A DNA stretch of 64,000 bases from Ensifer sp. PDNC004 (GTDB taxonomy: Bacteria > Pseudomonadota > Alphaproteobacteria > Rhizobiales > Rhizobiaceae). Below are positions 17,797 through 26,011 of this stretch, one piece after another (the stretch's first letter is position 1; each line of letters begins with the position of its first letter). A program made the translations under genes and the position numbers. The notes under the pieces are model-generated. The model did no database searches and was not told the origin of the DNA. It worked only from the letters and a program-made list of their open reading frames with translations. Location of the stretch: contig NZ_CP070353.1 in assembly GCF_016919405.1 (NCBI RefSeq), positions 3,224,501 through 3,288,500 on the forward strand, read 5' to 3'.

Positions 17797-18663
17797 TCAG
17801 CCCTGCGCGTCGCTCGTGGTCATCACGGTGTAGAAGATCCACGAGAGCAGCAGGATGATGAGGAAGTAGATGATCGATAGCGCTGCCGCCGGACCGAGGT
17901 CGAACTGGCCGATGGCCGTCTTGACGAGGTCAATCGACAGGAAGGTGGTCGAGTTGCCCGGGCCGCCGCCGGTGACGACGAAGGGCTCGGTGTAGATCAT
18001 GAAGCTATCCATGAACCGCAGCAGGAAGGCGATCAGCAGAACGCGCTTCATCTTCGGCAGCTGGATGTAGCGGAACACCGACCAGCGCGAGGCGCCGTCG
18101 ATCTTGGCCGCCTGGTAATAGGCGTCGGGGATCGAGACGAGGCCGGCATAGCAGAGCAGCACGACGAGGCTCGTCCAGTGCCAGACGTCCATGACGATCA
18201 GCGTGACCCAGGCGGCAACGGGGTTCTGGACGTAATTGTAGTTGATGCCGATCGCTTCGAGCGTGCGGCCGAGAAGGCCGATATCGACGCGGCCGAAGAC
18301 CTGCCAGATGGTGCCGACGACGTTCCACGGGATCAAGAGCGGCAGAGCCATCAGGACAAGGCAGACCGGCACGCCGAGGCCCTTCTTCGGCATGTTGAGC
18401 GCGATGATGATGCCGAGCGGGATTTCGATGGCGAGAATGATCGCCGAGAAGATCAGGTTGCGGCTGAGCGCGTCCCAGAAGCGGTCGGACGTCAGCACCT
18501 GGACGTACCAGTCGGTGCCGGCCCAGAAGAACTGGTTGTTGCCGAAGGTGTCCTGGACCGAATAGTTGACGACGGTCATCAGCGGGATGACGGCCGAGAA
18601 GGCGACCAGCACGAGGACCGGCAGCACCATGAACCAGGCCTTGTTGTTCCAGGTTTTCTCCAT
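17797..18663 (-). CDS. glpP: Glycerol ABC transporter permease GlpP
   Basis: A 288-residue MalF-type permease with six predicted helices. The EAA loop reads YYQAAKIDGASRWSVFRYIQLPKM near residues 188-211. It starts MEKTWNNKAWFMVLPVL at 18663, only two bases after the glpT stop, and partners with GlpQ. The gene order and lengths match the known glycerol importer. Confidence 0.92.
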   Translation of the reverse strand: MEKTWNNKAWFMVLPVLVLVAFSAVIPLMTVVNYSVQDTFGNNQFFWAGTDWYVQVLTSDRFWDALSRNLIFSAIILAIEIPLGIIIALNMPKKGLGVPVCLVLMALPLLIPWNVVGTIWQVFGRVDIGLLGRTLEAIGINYNYVQNPVAAWVTLIVMDVWHWTSLVVLLCYAGLVSIPDAYYQAAKIDGASRWSVFRYIQLPKMKRVLLIAFLLRFMDSFMIYTEPFVVTGGGPGNSTTFLSIDLVKTAIGQFDLGPAAALSIIYFLIILLLSWIFYTVMTTSDAQG

Positions 18664-18665
18664 GG

Positions 18666-19736
18666 TCAGGCCTCCTCGCCGACGCGCCAGGAATCGGCGT
18701 AGATGTTGATGGCTTTCGGATCGAAGGTGACGCGCGGTTCGGCGGGGATCTCGCCGTCCTCGTCGACGATGATCGAGATCGGCTGGTCGGCGAAACGGGC
18801 GCGCACGATCTTGTGGCGACCGATATCCTCGACCTTGGTGATCGCGACCGGCATGCCCTCGCGGCCGAGCGAGACGAATTCCGGACGGATGCCGAGCTCG
18901 GTCTTGGCGCCGGCCTTGACCGTGGGCTGGAAGGTGAGACCCAACTGCTCGCCGCCGACCGTCGCGGTGCTGCCGTCGAGCTTGACCGGCAGCACGTTCA
19001 TGCCCGGCGAGCCGATGAAGTAGCCGACGAAGGTGTGGCGCGGCCGCTCGAAGAGTTCCGCCGGCGTGCCGATCTGGACGATCTGGCCGTCATACATGAC
19101 GACGACCTTGTCGGCGAAAGTCAGCGCCTCGGTCTGGTCGTGGGTGACGTAGACCATGGTGAAGCCGAACTGCTTGTGCAGGCGCTTGATCTGCGAGCGC
19201 AGCACCCACTTCATTTCCGGATCGATGACCGTCAGTGGCTCGTCGAAGAGGATGGCGCTGACGTCGTTGCGTACGAGGCCGCGGCCGAGCGAGATCTTCT
19301 GCTTCTGGTCGGCGGTAAGCCCCCGGGCCGTCTTCTTCGCCCAGCCGCCAAGGCCGATCATTTCGATCGTTTCCTTGACGCGGCGGTCGACCTCGGCCTC
19401 CGGCACATGCCGGTTGCGCAAGGGGAAGGCGAGATTGTCGTAGACCGTCATCGTGTCGTAGATGACCGGGAACTGAAACACCTGGGCGATGTTGCGTTCC
19501 TGGGTCGACAGATGCGTCACGTCCTTGCCGTCGAAGAGGATCTCGCCTTCGGACGGGTTGATCAGGCCCGAGATGATGTTGAGCAGCGTGGTCTTGCCGC
19601 AGCCGGAGGGCCCGAGCAGCGCATAGGCGCCGCCGTCGTTCCACTCGTGGTGCACTTCCTTCAGCGCGTAGTCGTTTTCCGACTTCGGCTTGGCGCCATA
19701 GGCGTGGCGGATATGGTTGAGATTGATGCGTGCCAT
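18666..19736 (-). CDS. glpT: Glycerol ABC transporter ATPase GlpT (degenerate signature)
   Basis: A 356-residue MalK-like ATPase: nucleotide-binding domain (about 1-235) plus TOBE-type C-terminal domain. Walker A GPSGCGKTT, Walker B ILFDEPLTVID and the switch histidine VYVTHDQTEAL are intact. The signature loop is LTADQKQKISLGR in place of LSGGQ. In the GlpS-GlpT heterodimer this loop would close over the GlpS nucleotide site, whose own switch histidine is missing. The start at 19736 follows GGGAGGA. The name follows the glpSTPQUV operon and is not the E. coli glycerol-3-phosphate antiporter. Confidence 0.92.
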   Translation of the reverse strand: MARINLNHIRHAYGAKPKSENDYALKEVHHEWNDGGAYALLGPSGCGKTTLLNIISGLINPSEGEILFDGKDVTHLSTQERNIAQVFQFPVIYDTMTVYDNLAFPLRNRHVPEAEVDRRVKETIEMIGLGGWAKKTARGLTADQKQKISLGRGLVRNDVSAILFDEPLTVIDPEMKWVLRSQIKRLHKQFGFTMVYVTHDQTEALTFADKVVVMYDGQIVQIGTPAELFERPRHTFVGYFIGSPGMNVLPVKLDGSTATVGGEQLGLTFQPTVKAGAKTELGIRPEFVSLGREGMPVAITKVEDIGRHKIVRARFADQPISIIVDEDGEIPAEPRVTFDPKAINIYADSWRVGEEA

Positions 19737-19758
19737 GTTTTCCTCCCAGCGCCCCCTT

Positions 19759-20829
19759 TTAGGCCGCGCCGCCGATGGCGCGTCCGTCCGGCCCGAAGGC
19801 CATCAGGTGGCGGGTATCGACGAAGACATCCAGGGTCGCGTCGGGTTCGATGTCGTGGATGCCCGGCGCCAGCATCACCCAGCGCGCATTGGCAAAGCCG
19901 ACGTGAATGAAGCTTTCCGAGCCGGCGATCTCGGAGATCGCCGTCTTGACGGTGAGCGCATCGCCGCCGCCGTGCGGGCGGTCGAATGAAATGTGGTGCG
20001 GCTGGAACGCGACCGTGCAGGGACCGTCGGCGATGCCAGCCAGATGCGTGGGCACCGTCAGCACCGGCTTGCCGTCGAGCGTGAAGGCCGCGCCCGACTT
20101 GACCAGCTCGATGCAGTTCAGCGGCGGATCGGCAAAGGTGCGGGCGGTGATCAGGTCGACCGGGCGGCGATAGACGTCGATCGTCCTGCCGAACTGGGTA
20201 ATGCGGCCCTGGCTCATGGCAGCCGTATTGCCGCCGAGCAACAGCGCTTCCGAGGGCTCGGTGGTCGCGTAGACGAAGATCGCGCCGGAGGCGGCGAAGA
20301 TCTTCGGCAGTTCTTCACGCAGTTCCTCGCGCAGCTTGTAATCGAGGTTGGCGAGCGGTTCGTCGAGCAGCACGAGATCGGCATTCTTGACGATGGCGCG
20401 CGCAAGCGCGGTGCGCTGCTGCTGGCCGCCCGAGAGGTTCAGGGGCGTGCGGTCGAGATAGGGTGTCAGCTTCAAGAGATCGGCGGCCTTGCGCACCTCG
20501 CGGTCGATGGTGGCGGCGTCGGCGCCGCTGATGCGCATCGGCGAGGCGATGTTCTCATAGACCGTCATCGCCGGATAGTTGATGAACTGCTGGTAGACCA
20601 TGGCGACCGAGCGCTTCTGCACCGGCAGGCCGGTGACGTCGGCGCCGTCGAAAATGAGCGAACCGGAGGCGGGCTTGTCGAGGCCGGCCATCAGCCGCAT
20701 CAGCGACGTCTTGCCGGAAAGGGTCGGGCCGAGCAGAACGTTCAGCGACCCCCTCTCCAGCACCAGGTCGGTCGGGTAGATGTGCGTCTCCCCGCCCACG
20801 ACCTTGGATATCTTCTTCATTTCAAGCAT
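19759..20829 (-). CDS. glpS: Glycerol ABC transporter ATPase GlpS (no switch histidine)
   Basis: A 356-residue MalK-like ATPase. Walker A is GPTLSGKTS, the signature LSGGQQQRTALARAI is canonical, and Walker B is LVLLDEPLANLD. The H-loop, usually VTHDxxEA, reads ATTEPSEA, so the switch His is Thr. The C-terminal half is a TOBE-type regulatory domain. ATG 20829 has TGGAG six bases upstream; a GTG at 20841 is less likely. First transporter gene after glpD. With GlpT it would form one normal and one defective ATP site. Confidence 0.92.
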   Translation of the reverse strand: MLEMKKISKVVGGETHIYPTDLVLERGSLNVLLGPTLSGKTSLMRLMAGLDKPASGSLIFDGADVTGLPVQKRSVAMVYQQFINYPAMTVYENIASPMRISGADAATIDREVRKAADLLKLTPYLDRTPLNLSGGQQQRTALARAIVKNADLVLLDEPLANLDYKLREELREELPKIFAASGAIFVYATTEPSEALLLGGNTAAMSQGRITQFGRTIDVYRRPVDLITARTFADPPLNCIELVKSGAAFTLDGKPVLTVPTHLAGIADGPCTVAFQPHHISFDRPHGGGDALTVKTAISEIAGSESFIHVGFANARWVMLAPGIHDIEPDATLDVFVDTRHLMAFGPDGRAIGGAA

Positions 20830-20959
20830 TGAATTCTCCACCCAGCCCTAAGGCAGTCCGAGCGTTTTCCACCCCAGCGCGGAAACGCTCTGTCTCATCG
20901 GTCTTCTGCATTCCCGGACGCGCGCGCCCGTTCTGGAAATGCATTGCATGCGAGCGTTC

Positions 20960-22477
20960 TCAGGCGGCTGCGTTGGCCGCGCCCCGCATGTATTCCTCCA
21001 GCGCTAACGCCTCGCCCGGCGTCAGCTTCAATCCCAGTTTCGTGCGCCGCCACAGCACGTCCTCGGCGTGCCGTGCCCATTCCTGCGTCATCAGCCACTT
21101 GACCTCGGCCTCGTAGAGATCGGCGCCGAAATGGTGGCCAAGAGCGGCCTCGTTCGACGCCGAACCGAGCAGCGCGGCGGCGCGCGTGCCATAGAGGCGC
21201 ACGAGGCGACGCGCATGCTGGCGCGCAAGGAAGGGATATTGCTTCTGCAGTCTTGCAACTTCGTCGCCGTAGCCCTGGGCAGGAAAATCGCCGCCCGGAA
21301 GCCTGGAGCCGGCCGTCCATTTCGGACCCTTGACGCCGATCGCCTCGCCGATCTTTTCGAGTGCGGACTCGCCGAGACGGCGGTAGGTCGTGAGCTTGCC
21401 ACCGAAGACGTTGAGCAGCGGTGCCGCTCCCTTGTCGCCCTCGACCCGCAGCACGTAGTCGCGCGTTGCTTCCTGCGCCTTGCTGGCGCCGTCGTCGTAG
21501 AGCGGGCGAACGGCCGAATAGGTCCAGACGATATCGTCCTTCGTCACCGGCTCGAGGAAATATTCGCTCGCTGCCTGGCAGAGATAATCGACCTCGGTGT
21601 CGCTGATGCGGACATCGGCCGGGTTGCCGGTATAGTCGCGGTCGGTGGTGCCGATCAGCGTGAAGTCTTCTTCGTAAGGGATGGCGAACATGATGCGGCC
21701 ATCCGGGTTCTGGAAGAAGTAGGCGCGCGGATCGTCAAACTTCTTCTTCACGACGATATGGCTGCCCTGCACGAGGCGGACATTGTGCACGTCGTTCTTG
21801 CCGAGTGCGCCCGAGAGAACCGCGTCGACCCAGGGGCCGGCGGCATTGATGAGCATGCGGGCCTTGAGCGTCTTGCGTTCGCCGGTTGCCTGGTTTTCGG
21901 TTTCGATCGTCCAGAGGGCGCCGTCGCGCCGTGCCGAGACGACGCGGGTGCGCGCCATGATGACGGCGCCGCGGTCGGCAGCGTCGCGGGCGTTGAGCAC
22001 CACCAGGCGGGCGTCGTTGACCCAGCCGTCGGAATATTCGAACGCCTTGTTGAACAGGCGCTTCAGCGGCTTGCCGGCGGGATCGCGGTTCATGTCCAGC
22101 GTCGCCGTTGCCGGCAGCAGCTTGCGGCCGCCGATATGATCATAAAGGAAGAGGCCGAGGCGGATGAGCCAGGCCGGGCGCAGGCCGCCCTTGTGATAGG
22201 GCAGCACGAAGCGCATCGGCCAGATGACGTGCGGCGCCATCGCCCAGAGCACTTCCCGCTCCATCAGCGCTTCGCGCACGAGGCGGAATTCGTAATGTTC
22301 GAGGTAGCGCAAGCCGCCGTGAATGAGCTTGGTGGAGCCGGAGGACGTGCCGGAGGCGAAATCGTTCATTTCGGCCAAGGCGACCGAGTACCCACGGCCG
22401 ACCGCGTCGCGCGCGATGCCGCATCCGTTGATGCCGCCGCCGATGACGAAGACGTCGTAGATTGCCTGCTCTGACAC
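20960..22477 (-). CDS. glpD: Aerobic glycerol-3-phosphate dehydrogenase
   Basis: A 505-residue FAD-dependent enzyme that oxidises glycerol-3-phosphate to DHAP and passes electrons to quinone at the inner membrane. The FAD Rossmann motif VFVIGGGINGCGIARDAVGRGYSV lies near residues 8-31. The family signatures GTSSGSTKLIHGGLRYLE and the C-terminal FGGKLTTYRRLGESAL are present. I take GTG 22477 as start because GAGGGGAAA precedes it and it puts the FAD motif at the N-terminus. Located between glpR and the transporter genes. No glycerol kinase gene is in the window; glpK must lie elsewhere. Confidence 0.94.
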   Translation of the reverse strand: MSEQAIYDVFVIGGGINGCGIARDAVGRGYSVALAEMNDFASGTSSGSTKLIHGGLRYLEHYEFRLVREALMEREVLWAMAPHVIWPMRFVLPYHKGGLRPAWLIRLGLFLYDHIGGRKLLPATATLDMNRDPAGKPLKRLFNKAFEYSDGWVNDARLVVLNARDAADRGAVIMARTRVVSARRDGALWTIETENQATGERKTLKARMLINAAGPWVDAVLSGALGKNDVHNVRLVQGSHIVVKKKFDDPRAYFFQNPDGRIMFAIPYEEDFTLIGTTDRDYTGNPADVRISDTEVDYLCQAASEYFLEPVTKDDIVWTYSAVRPLYDDGASKAQEATRDYVLRVEGDKGAAPLLNVFGGKLTTYRRLGESALEKIGEAIGVKGPKWTAGSRLPGGDFPAQGYGDEVARLQKQYPFLARQHARRLVRLYGTRAAALLGSASNEAALGHHFGADLYEAEVKWLMTQEWARHAEDVLWRRTKLGLKLTPGEALALEEYMRGAANAAA

Positions 22478-22541
22478 TGCTGTTTCCCCTCCACATTTCG
22501 CGATGCACAAATTGATGCATCAGCGAAAGTGAAATCAGTTA

Positions 22542-22570
22542 AAACGAAAACATATCGAATGTCAAACGAA
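22542..22570. promoter_or_regulatory. Candidate GlpR operator before glpD
   Basis: The direct repeats AAACGAA (22542-22548 and 22564-22570) are two helical turns apart and flank an ACAT/ATGT dyad. AAACGAA also appears in the inverted repeat upstream of glpR. This AT-rich element in the glpR-glpD gap is a plausible GlpR site controlling glpD and the transporter. Inferred only. Confidence 0.45.
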
Positions 22571-22608
22571 TGCACTGCGAATCTTAAGGGGTGGCTAAAT
22601 CTCCCGTT

Positions 22609-23373
22609 TCAGGCGTCGGTTTCGATCAGGCGAACATCCTGTTCGACACAGATTTTCCTGACATTTTCGAGCGTACAGCGATCGGTGATGAAGGTCTGAA
22701 CCTGCGAGATATGGCCGATGCGAACAGGCGCGGTTCTTTCGAACTTGGTCGAGTCGGAAACCAGGATGACATGGCGGGCATTGGCGATGATCGCCTGGGC
22801 GACTTTCACTTCGCGAAAATCGAAATCGAGAAGCGCACCGTCATGGTCGATCGCCGAGGCGCCGATGACGGCGAAGTCGACCTTGAACTGCTTGATGAAG
22901 TCGACGGCGGCTTCGCCGACGATGCCGCCGTCCGATCCGCGCACGACGCCGCCGGTGATCACCACCTCGATCGAGGGGAAGACGCGTAAGCGGTTGGCGA
23001 CATTGATGTTGTTGGTGATGACCATCAGTTCCTTGTGGTCGAGCAGAGCCTCGCCCACGGCTTCGGTCGTCGTGCCGATATTGATGAAAAGCGACGCGTT
23101 GTCGGGGATGAGTTCGGCGGCGGCCTTCCCGATCGCCTGCTTCTCCGGTGCCGCGATCTGGCGGCGGGCGTCGTATTTGACGTTTTCCTTGCCGCTCGGG
23201 AAGATCGCACCACCATGAATGCGGTTCAGGATCTTGGCGTCGCAGAGGTCGTTCAGGTCCTTTCGGATGGTTTGCGGCGTGACGGAAAAGCGCTGCGCCA
23301 GCTCCTCGACCAGCACCCGCCCCTCGCTTTTTGCCAGTTCCAGGATCTCCTCCTGCCGACCGGTCAAATACAT
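22609..23373 (-). CDS. glpR: DeoR-family glycerol-3-phosphate regulon repressor
   Basis: A 254-residue DeoR-family repressor. The N-terminal HTH is YLTGRQEEILELAKSEGRVLVEELAQRFSVTPQTIRKDLNDL (about 2-43), with the typical IHGGAIF after it. The sugar-phosphate sensor domain includes NIGTTTEAVGEAL and DSTKFERTAPVRI. In this family glycerol-3-phosphate relieves repression. The ATG at 23373 has GGGAGGACGGA upstream; an open frame extends to 23496 without a better start. Same strand as and directly before glpD. Confidence 0.92.
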   Translation of the reverse strand: MYLTGRQEEILELAKSEGRVLVEELAQRFSVTPQTIRKDLNDLCDAKILNRIHGGAIFPSGKENVKYDARRQIAAPEKQAIGKAAAELIPDNASLFINIGTTTEAVGEALLDHKELMVITNNINVANRLRVFPSIEVVITGGVVRGSDGGIVGEAAVDFIKQFKVDFAVIGASAIDHDGALLDFDFREVKVAQAIIANARHVILVSDSTKFERTAPVRIGHISQVQTFITDRCTLENVRKICVEQDVRLIETDA

Positions 23374-23387
23374 TCCGTCCTCCCCAT

Positions 23388-23420
23388 TTTCGTTTTGTTT
23401 CATAATATGCAAAAACGAAA
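23388..23420. promoter_or_regulatory. Inverted repeat upstream of glpR
   Basis: TTTCGTTTT (23388-23396) and AAAACGAAA (23412-23420) form a perfect 9-bp inverted repeat with a 15-base spacer just upstream of the glpR start. It shares the AAACGAA core with the site before glpD, suggesting GlpR autoregulation. Confidence 0.5.
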
Positions 23421-23545
23421 GCCGCGCAATTTCAGAATCGGCGTTTGCGGCGAAATCGCTTTCGCAGCGAGGCCAGGGTGTCGGCGCGCGTTGCATTCGC
23501 TACGGCGATAGGCGACCCTGCCTTAGGAGTGAAGAGGGGAAAGAC

Positions 23546-24313
23546 ATGTTTCATCCGGCCTTGTTCAAGGGCATGACCGTCGTGATCACCGGTGCCGGGC
23601 GCGGCATCGGGCTGGAGGTTGCCCGCCAGTTCCTGGATTGCGGCGCGCATGTGCTCGTCCATGCCGGCCGGTCGATCGGCGACCTGCCCGATTTTCTCGA
23701 AACGGCGGCGACGGAAGGCCGGGCCTATGTGGCGACAGCGGACTTTCTCGCGCCGGATGGTGTCGAGGGGCTGGCCGATGTCGTGCGCAGCCGCTTCGAG
23801 AGTGTCGATATCCTGATCAACAATGCCGGAACCATGGTTGGCCGCTTTCCGGCGGCTGAACTGACCGACGAGCAGTACCAGACCGTCGTTCAGCTCAACC
23901 AGACGGCCGTCGTCGAGATGACGCGGGCGATGCTGCCGCTGTTGCGCAAGGGCACGCACCCGGCGATCGTCAACACCGTCTCGATCTCGGCGCTGACCGG
24001 CGGCAGCGCCGGGTCGTCGATCTATTCGGCGACGAAGGCCTTCGTCTCCACCTATTCCAAGGCCTTGGCGCGGGAACTTGCGCCTGAGGGCATCCGGGTC
24101 AACTGCGTTTCGCCCGGCACGATCACCACCGACTTCCACGAGCGCTACTCGTCGCCGGAGAAGCTGGAGGCGACGCGCAAGACCATTCCGCTCGGGCGGC
24201 TCGGGACGGCGGAAGACTGCGCACCGGCCTATCTCTTCCTCGCCTCGCATGCCTTGTCGGGCTACATCACCGGCCAGGTGCTGGAAGTGAATGGCGGGCA
24301 ATTGATCGTGTGA
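23546..24313 (+). CDS. Short-chain dehydrogenase/reductase
   Basis: A 255-residue classical SDR oxidoreductase. The cofactor motif TGAGRGIG is near residue 15, with the structural NNAG in ILINNAGTM. The catalytic Ser in VSISALTGGSAGSS and YSATK give the Ser-Tyr-Lys set. It ends with GYITGQVLEVNGGQLIV, typical of the 3-oxoacyl-ACP-reductase-like group. The substrate is unknown. ATG 23546 follows GAAGAGGGG; the open frame further upstream overlaps glpR and is not used. It stands between glpR (divergent) and a LysR gene on the same strand. Confidence 0.9.
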   Translation: MFHPALFKGMTVVITGAGRGIGLEVARQFLDCGAHVLVHAGRSIGDLPDFLETAATEGRAYVATADFLAPDGVEGLADVVRSRFESVDILINNAGTMVGRFPAAELTDEQYQTVVQLNQTAVVEMTRAMLPLLRKGTHPAIVNTVSISALTGGSAGSSIYSATKAFVSTYSKALARELAPEGIRVNCVSPGTITTDFHERYSSPEKLEATRKTIPLGRLGTAEDCAPAYLFLASHALSGYITGQVLEVNGGQLIV

Positions 24314-24457
24314 ACAGGGGATCAGCATTTGCCCCGCATCCACCTGCCGTCACCTTCTCTTGCAGGCTCTTACAGGCGGACAGAAGGGACAAGCCGCACC
24401 GTATTCATTCGACCTTGACCGCAGGGTGCGGGCCAGACCAGTCCTCAAAGGGTAGCC

Positions 24458-25354
24458 ATGATCGACAAGCTGGAAATGTTCCTCGTTCTTGCACGCGAAC
24501 GGCACTTTGGCAGGGCGGCGGAGGAGTGCGGCGTGACGCAGCCGACGTTGTCGGCGGCCATTCGTCAGCTCGAGGATCAGCTCGGTGTCATGCTCGTCAG
24601 CCGCGGTTCGCGTTTTCAGGGGCTGACGCCCGAGGGGCAGCGCGTGCTCGAATGGGCGCGCCGGATCGTCGGCGACACCCGCACCATGCGCGAGGAGATG
24701 CGCGCGGCGCGCAAGGGTCTTTCCGGCCATATCCGACTGGCCGCGGTGCCGACGACACTTGCCATGGTGCCAATGATCACCGCGCCGTTCCAGGAGAAGC
24801 ACCCTGACGTCACCTTTTCCGTGCTGTCGACGACATCGGTGCAGATTCTGGCTTTGCTCGAAAATCTCGAGATCGATGCGGGGCTCACCTATCTGGAGAA
24901 CGAACCGCTCGGCCGGGTGACCAGCGTTCCGCTCCAAGTCGAGCGCTATCACCTCGTCACCGCCGCCGGAACGCCGCTTTCGGAGCGGGAAAGCGTGACG
25001 TGGAAAGAGGTTAGCGACGTTCGGCTTTGTCTATTGACTGCCGATATGCAGAATCGCCGTATCATCAACCAGCATTTCTCCGAAGCGGGCGCCGTGGCCA
25101 AGCCGACGCTCGAATCGAACTCGATGATCGTGCTTTTTTCCCATGTGCGCACCGGCCGCTGGGCCAGCATCATGCCATTTAACGTCGCGAAATCATTCGG
25201 TTTTCACGAAGATATCCGGATGATCCCGATCGTCGATCCGGACGCCCGTCACACCGTCGGTCTGGTTGCGACGCATCGTGAGCCGTTTACGCCGCTGGTC
25301 TCGGCCTTGCTGCACGAAGCACGCATTCTCGGCGAGCGAAATCAAGTTCAATAG
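24458..25354 (+). CDS. LysR-family regulator upstream of the formate dehydrogenase operon
   Basis: A 298-residue LysR-type regulator. The N-terminal HTH is MIDKLEMFLVLARERHFGRAAEECGVTQPTLSAAIRQLEDQLG (residues 1-43). The periplasmic-binding-like effector domain covers about 90-298, with GHIRLAAVPTTLAMVPMI at its start. It lies in the same direction as fdsGBACD with 177 bases between. A T-N11-A palindrome overlaps its stop codon, so it is the likely formate-responsive activator (the FdsR role in other bacteria). The name is not assigned because that role is inferred from position. Confidence 0.9.
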   Translation: MIDKLEMFLVLARERHFGRAAEECGVTQPTLSAAIRQLEDQLGVMLVSRGSRFQGLTPEGQRVLEWARRIVGDTRTMREEMRAARKGLSGHIRLAAVPTTLAMVPMITAPFQEKHPDVTFSVLSTTSVQILALLENLEIDAGLTYLENEPLGRVTSVPLQVERYHLVTAAGTPLSERESVTWKEVSDVRLCLLTADMQNRRIINQHFSEAGAVAKPTLESNSMIVLFSHVRTGRWASIMPFNVAKSFGFHEDIRMIPIVDPDARHTVGLVATHREPFTPLVSALLHEARILGERNQVQ

Positions 25355-25365
25355 ATTTTTTCTAT
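25351..25365. promoter_or_regulatory. LysR-type box upstream of fdsG
   Basis: ATAGA-N5-TCTAT fits the T-N11-A dyad that LysR regulators bind. It overlaps the TAG stop of the LysR gene and lies about 165 bases before the fdsG start, so it is the best candidate control site of the fds operon. Confidence 0.55.
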
Positions 25366-25531
25366 CGACCGACGGAACAGCCTTATTGACCCATGCGGCC
25401 ATAAGCGCGAAGCTTTTTTGATCATGGCCGGAGACCGCCGAGGAACGGCCTTCGCCAGAAGTGAAATGTCGGCTGTGCCGGTCGCCCGTTTCGGGTGCTG
25501 CCGCCTCGCCCACGAGCCGGGAGGGCTCCCG

Positions 25532-26011
25532 TTGAACATCCATCAGCCGCGTGCCGATATCGCGGAGACCACGCTCGCCATCGTCGAGGAGCTGAAGAGG
25601 CTCGAAGGGCCCTTGCTGCCGATCCTGCACGAGCTGCAGGAAGAGTTCGGCTACGTGCCGCAGGAATGTCTTCCGGTGATTGCCCGCGAACTCAACCTCT
25701 CGCGCGCCGAAGTTTACGGAGTCATGAGCTTCTACCATGATTTCCGCGAGCACCCGGCCGGGCGTCACGTGCTGAAGCTCTGTCGCGCCGAAGCTTGCCA
25801 GTCGATGGGCGGCGACGCGCTTGCCGAACGCGCCAAGCGACTGCTCGGTATCGATTTTCACCAGACGACGCCTGACGGAGCCGTGACGCTGGAGCCGGTC
25901 TACTGTCTCGGGCTCTGTTCCTGCGCACCCTCCGCCATGCTGGACGGAGAGGTGCATGCCCGCGTCGACGCCACTGACCTCGAAGCACTCGTTCAGGAGG
26001 CGCGGCGATGA
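25532..26011 (+). CDS. fdsG: NAD-dependent formate dehydrogenase gamma subunit
   Basis: A 159-residue NuoE-like subunit of the soluble molybdenum formate dehydrogenase, carrying one [2Fe-2S] cluster. The four cysteines are in CRAEACQSM (about 85-93) and CLGLCSCAPS (about 121-130). I choose the TTG at 25532 because GGGAGGG lies eight bases upstream and the length then matches FdsG. Earlier in-frame starts at 25418 add a tail unlike the family. Its stop overlaps the fdsB start (ATGA at 26008-26011). Confidence 0.92.
   Translation: MNIHQPRADIAETTLAIVEELKRLEGPLLPILHELQEEFGYVPQECLPVIARELNLSRAEVYGVMSFYHDFREHPAGRHVLKLCRAEACQSMGGDALAERAKRLLGIDFHQTTPDGAVTLEPVYCLGLCSCAPSAMLDGEVHARVDATDLEALVQEARR

Noticed and set aside
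18666..19736. GlpT as the glycerol-3-phosphate antiporter of E. coli
   Set aside because: It has an ABC ATPase fold with Walker A and B, not a 12-helix MFS protein.
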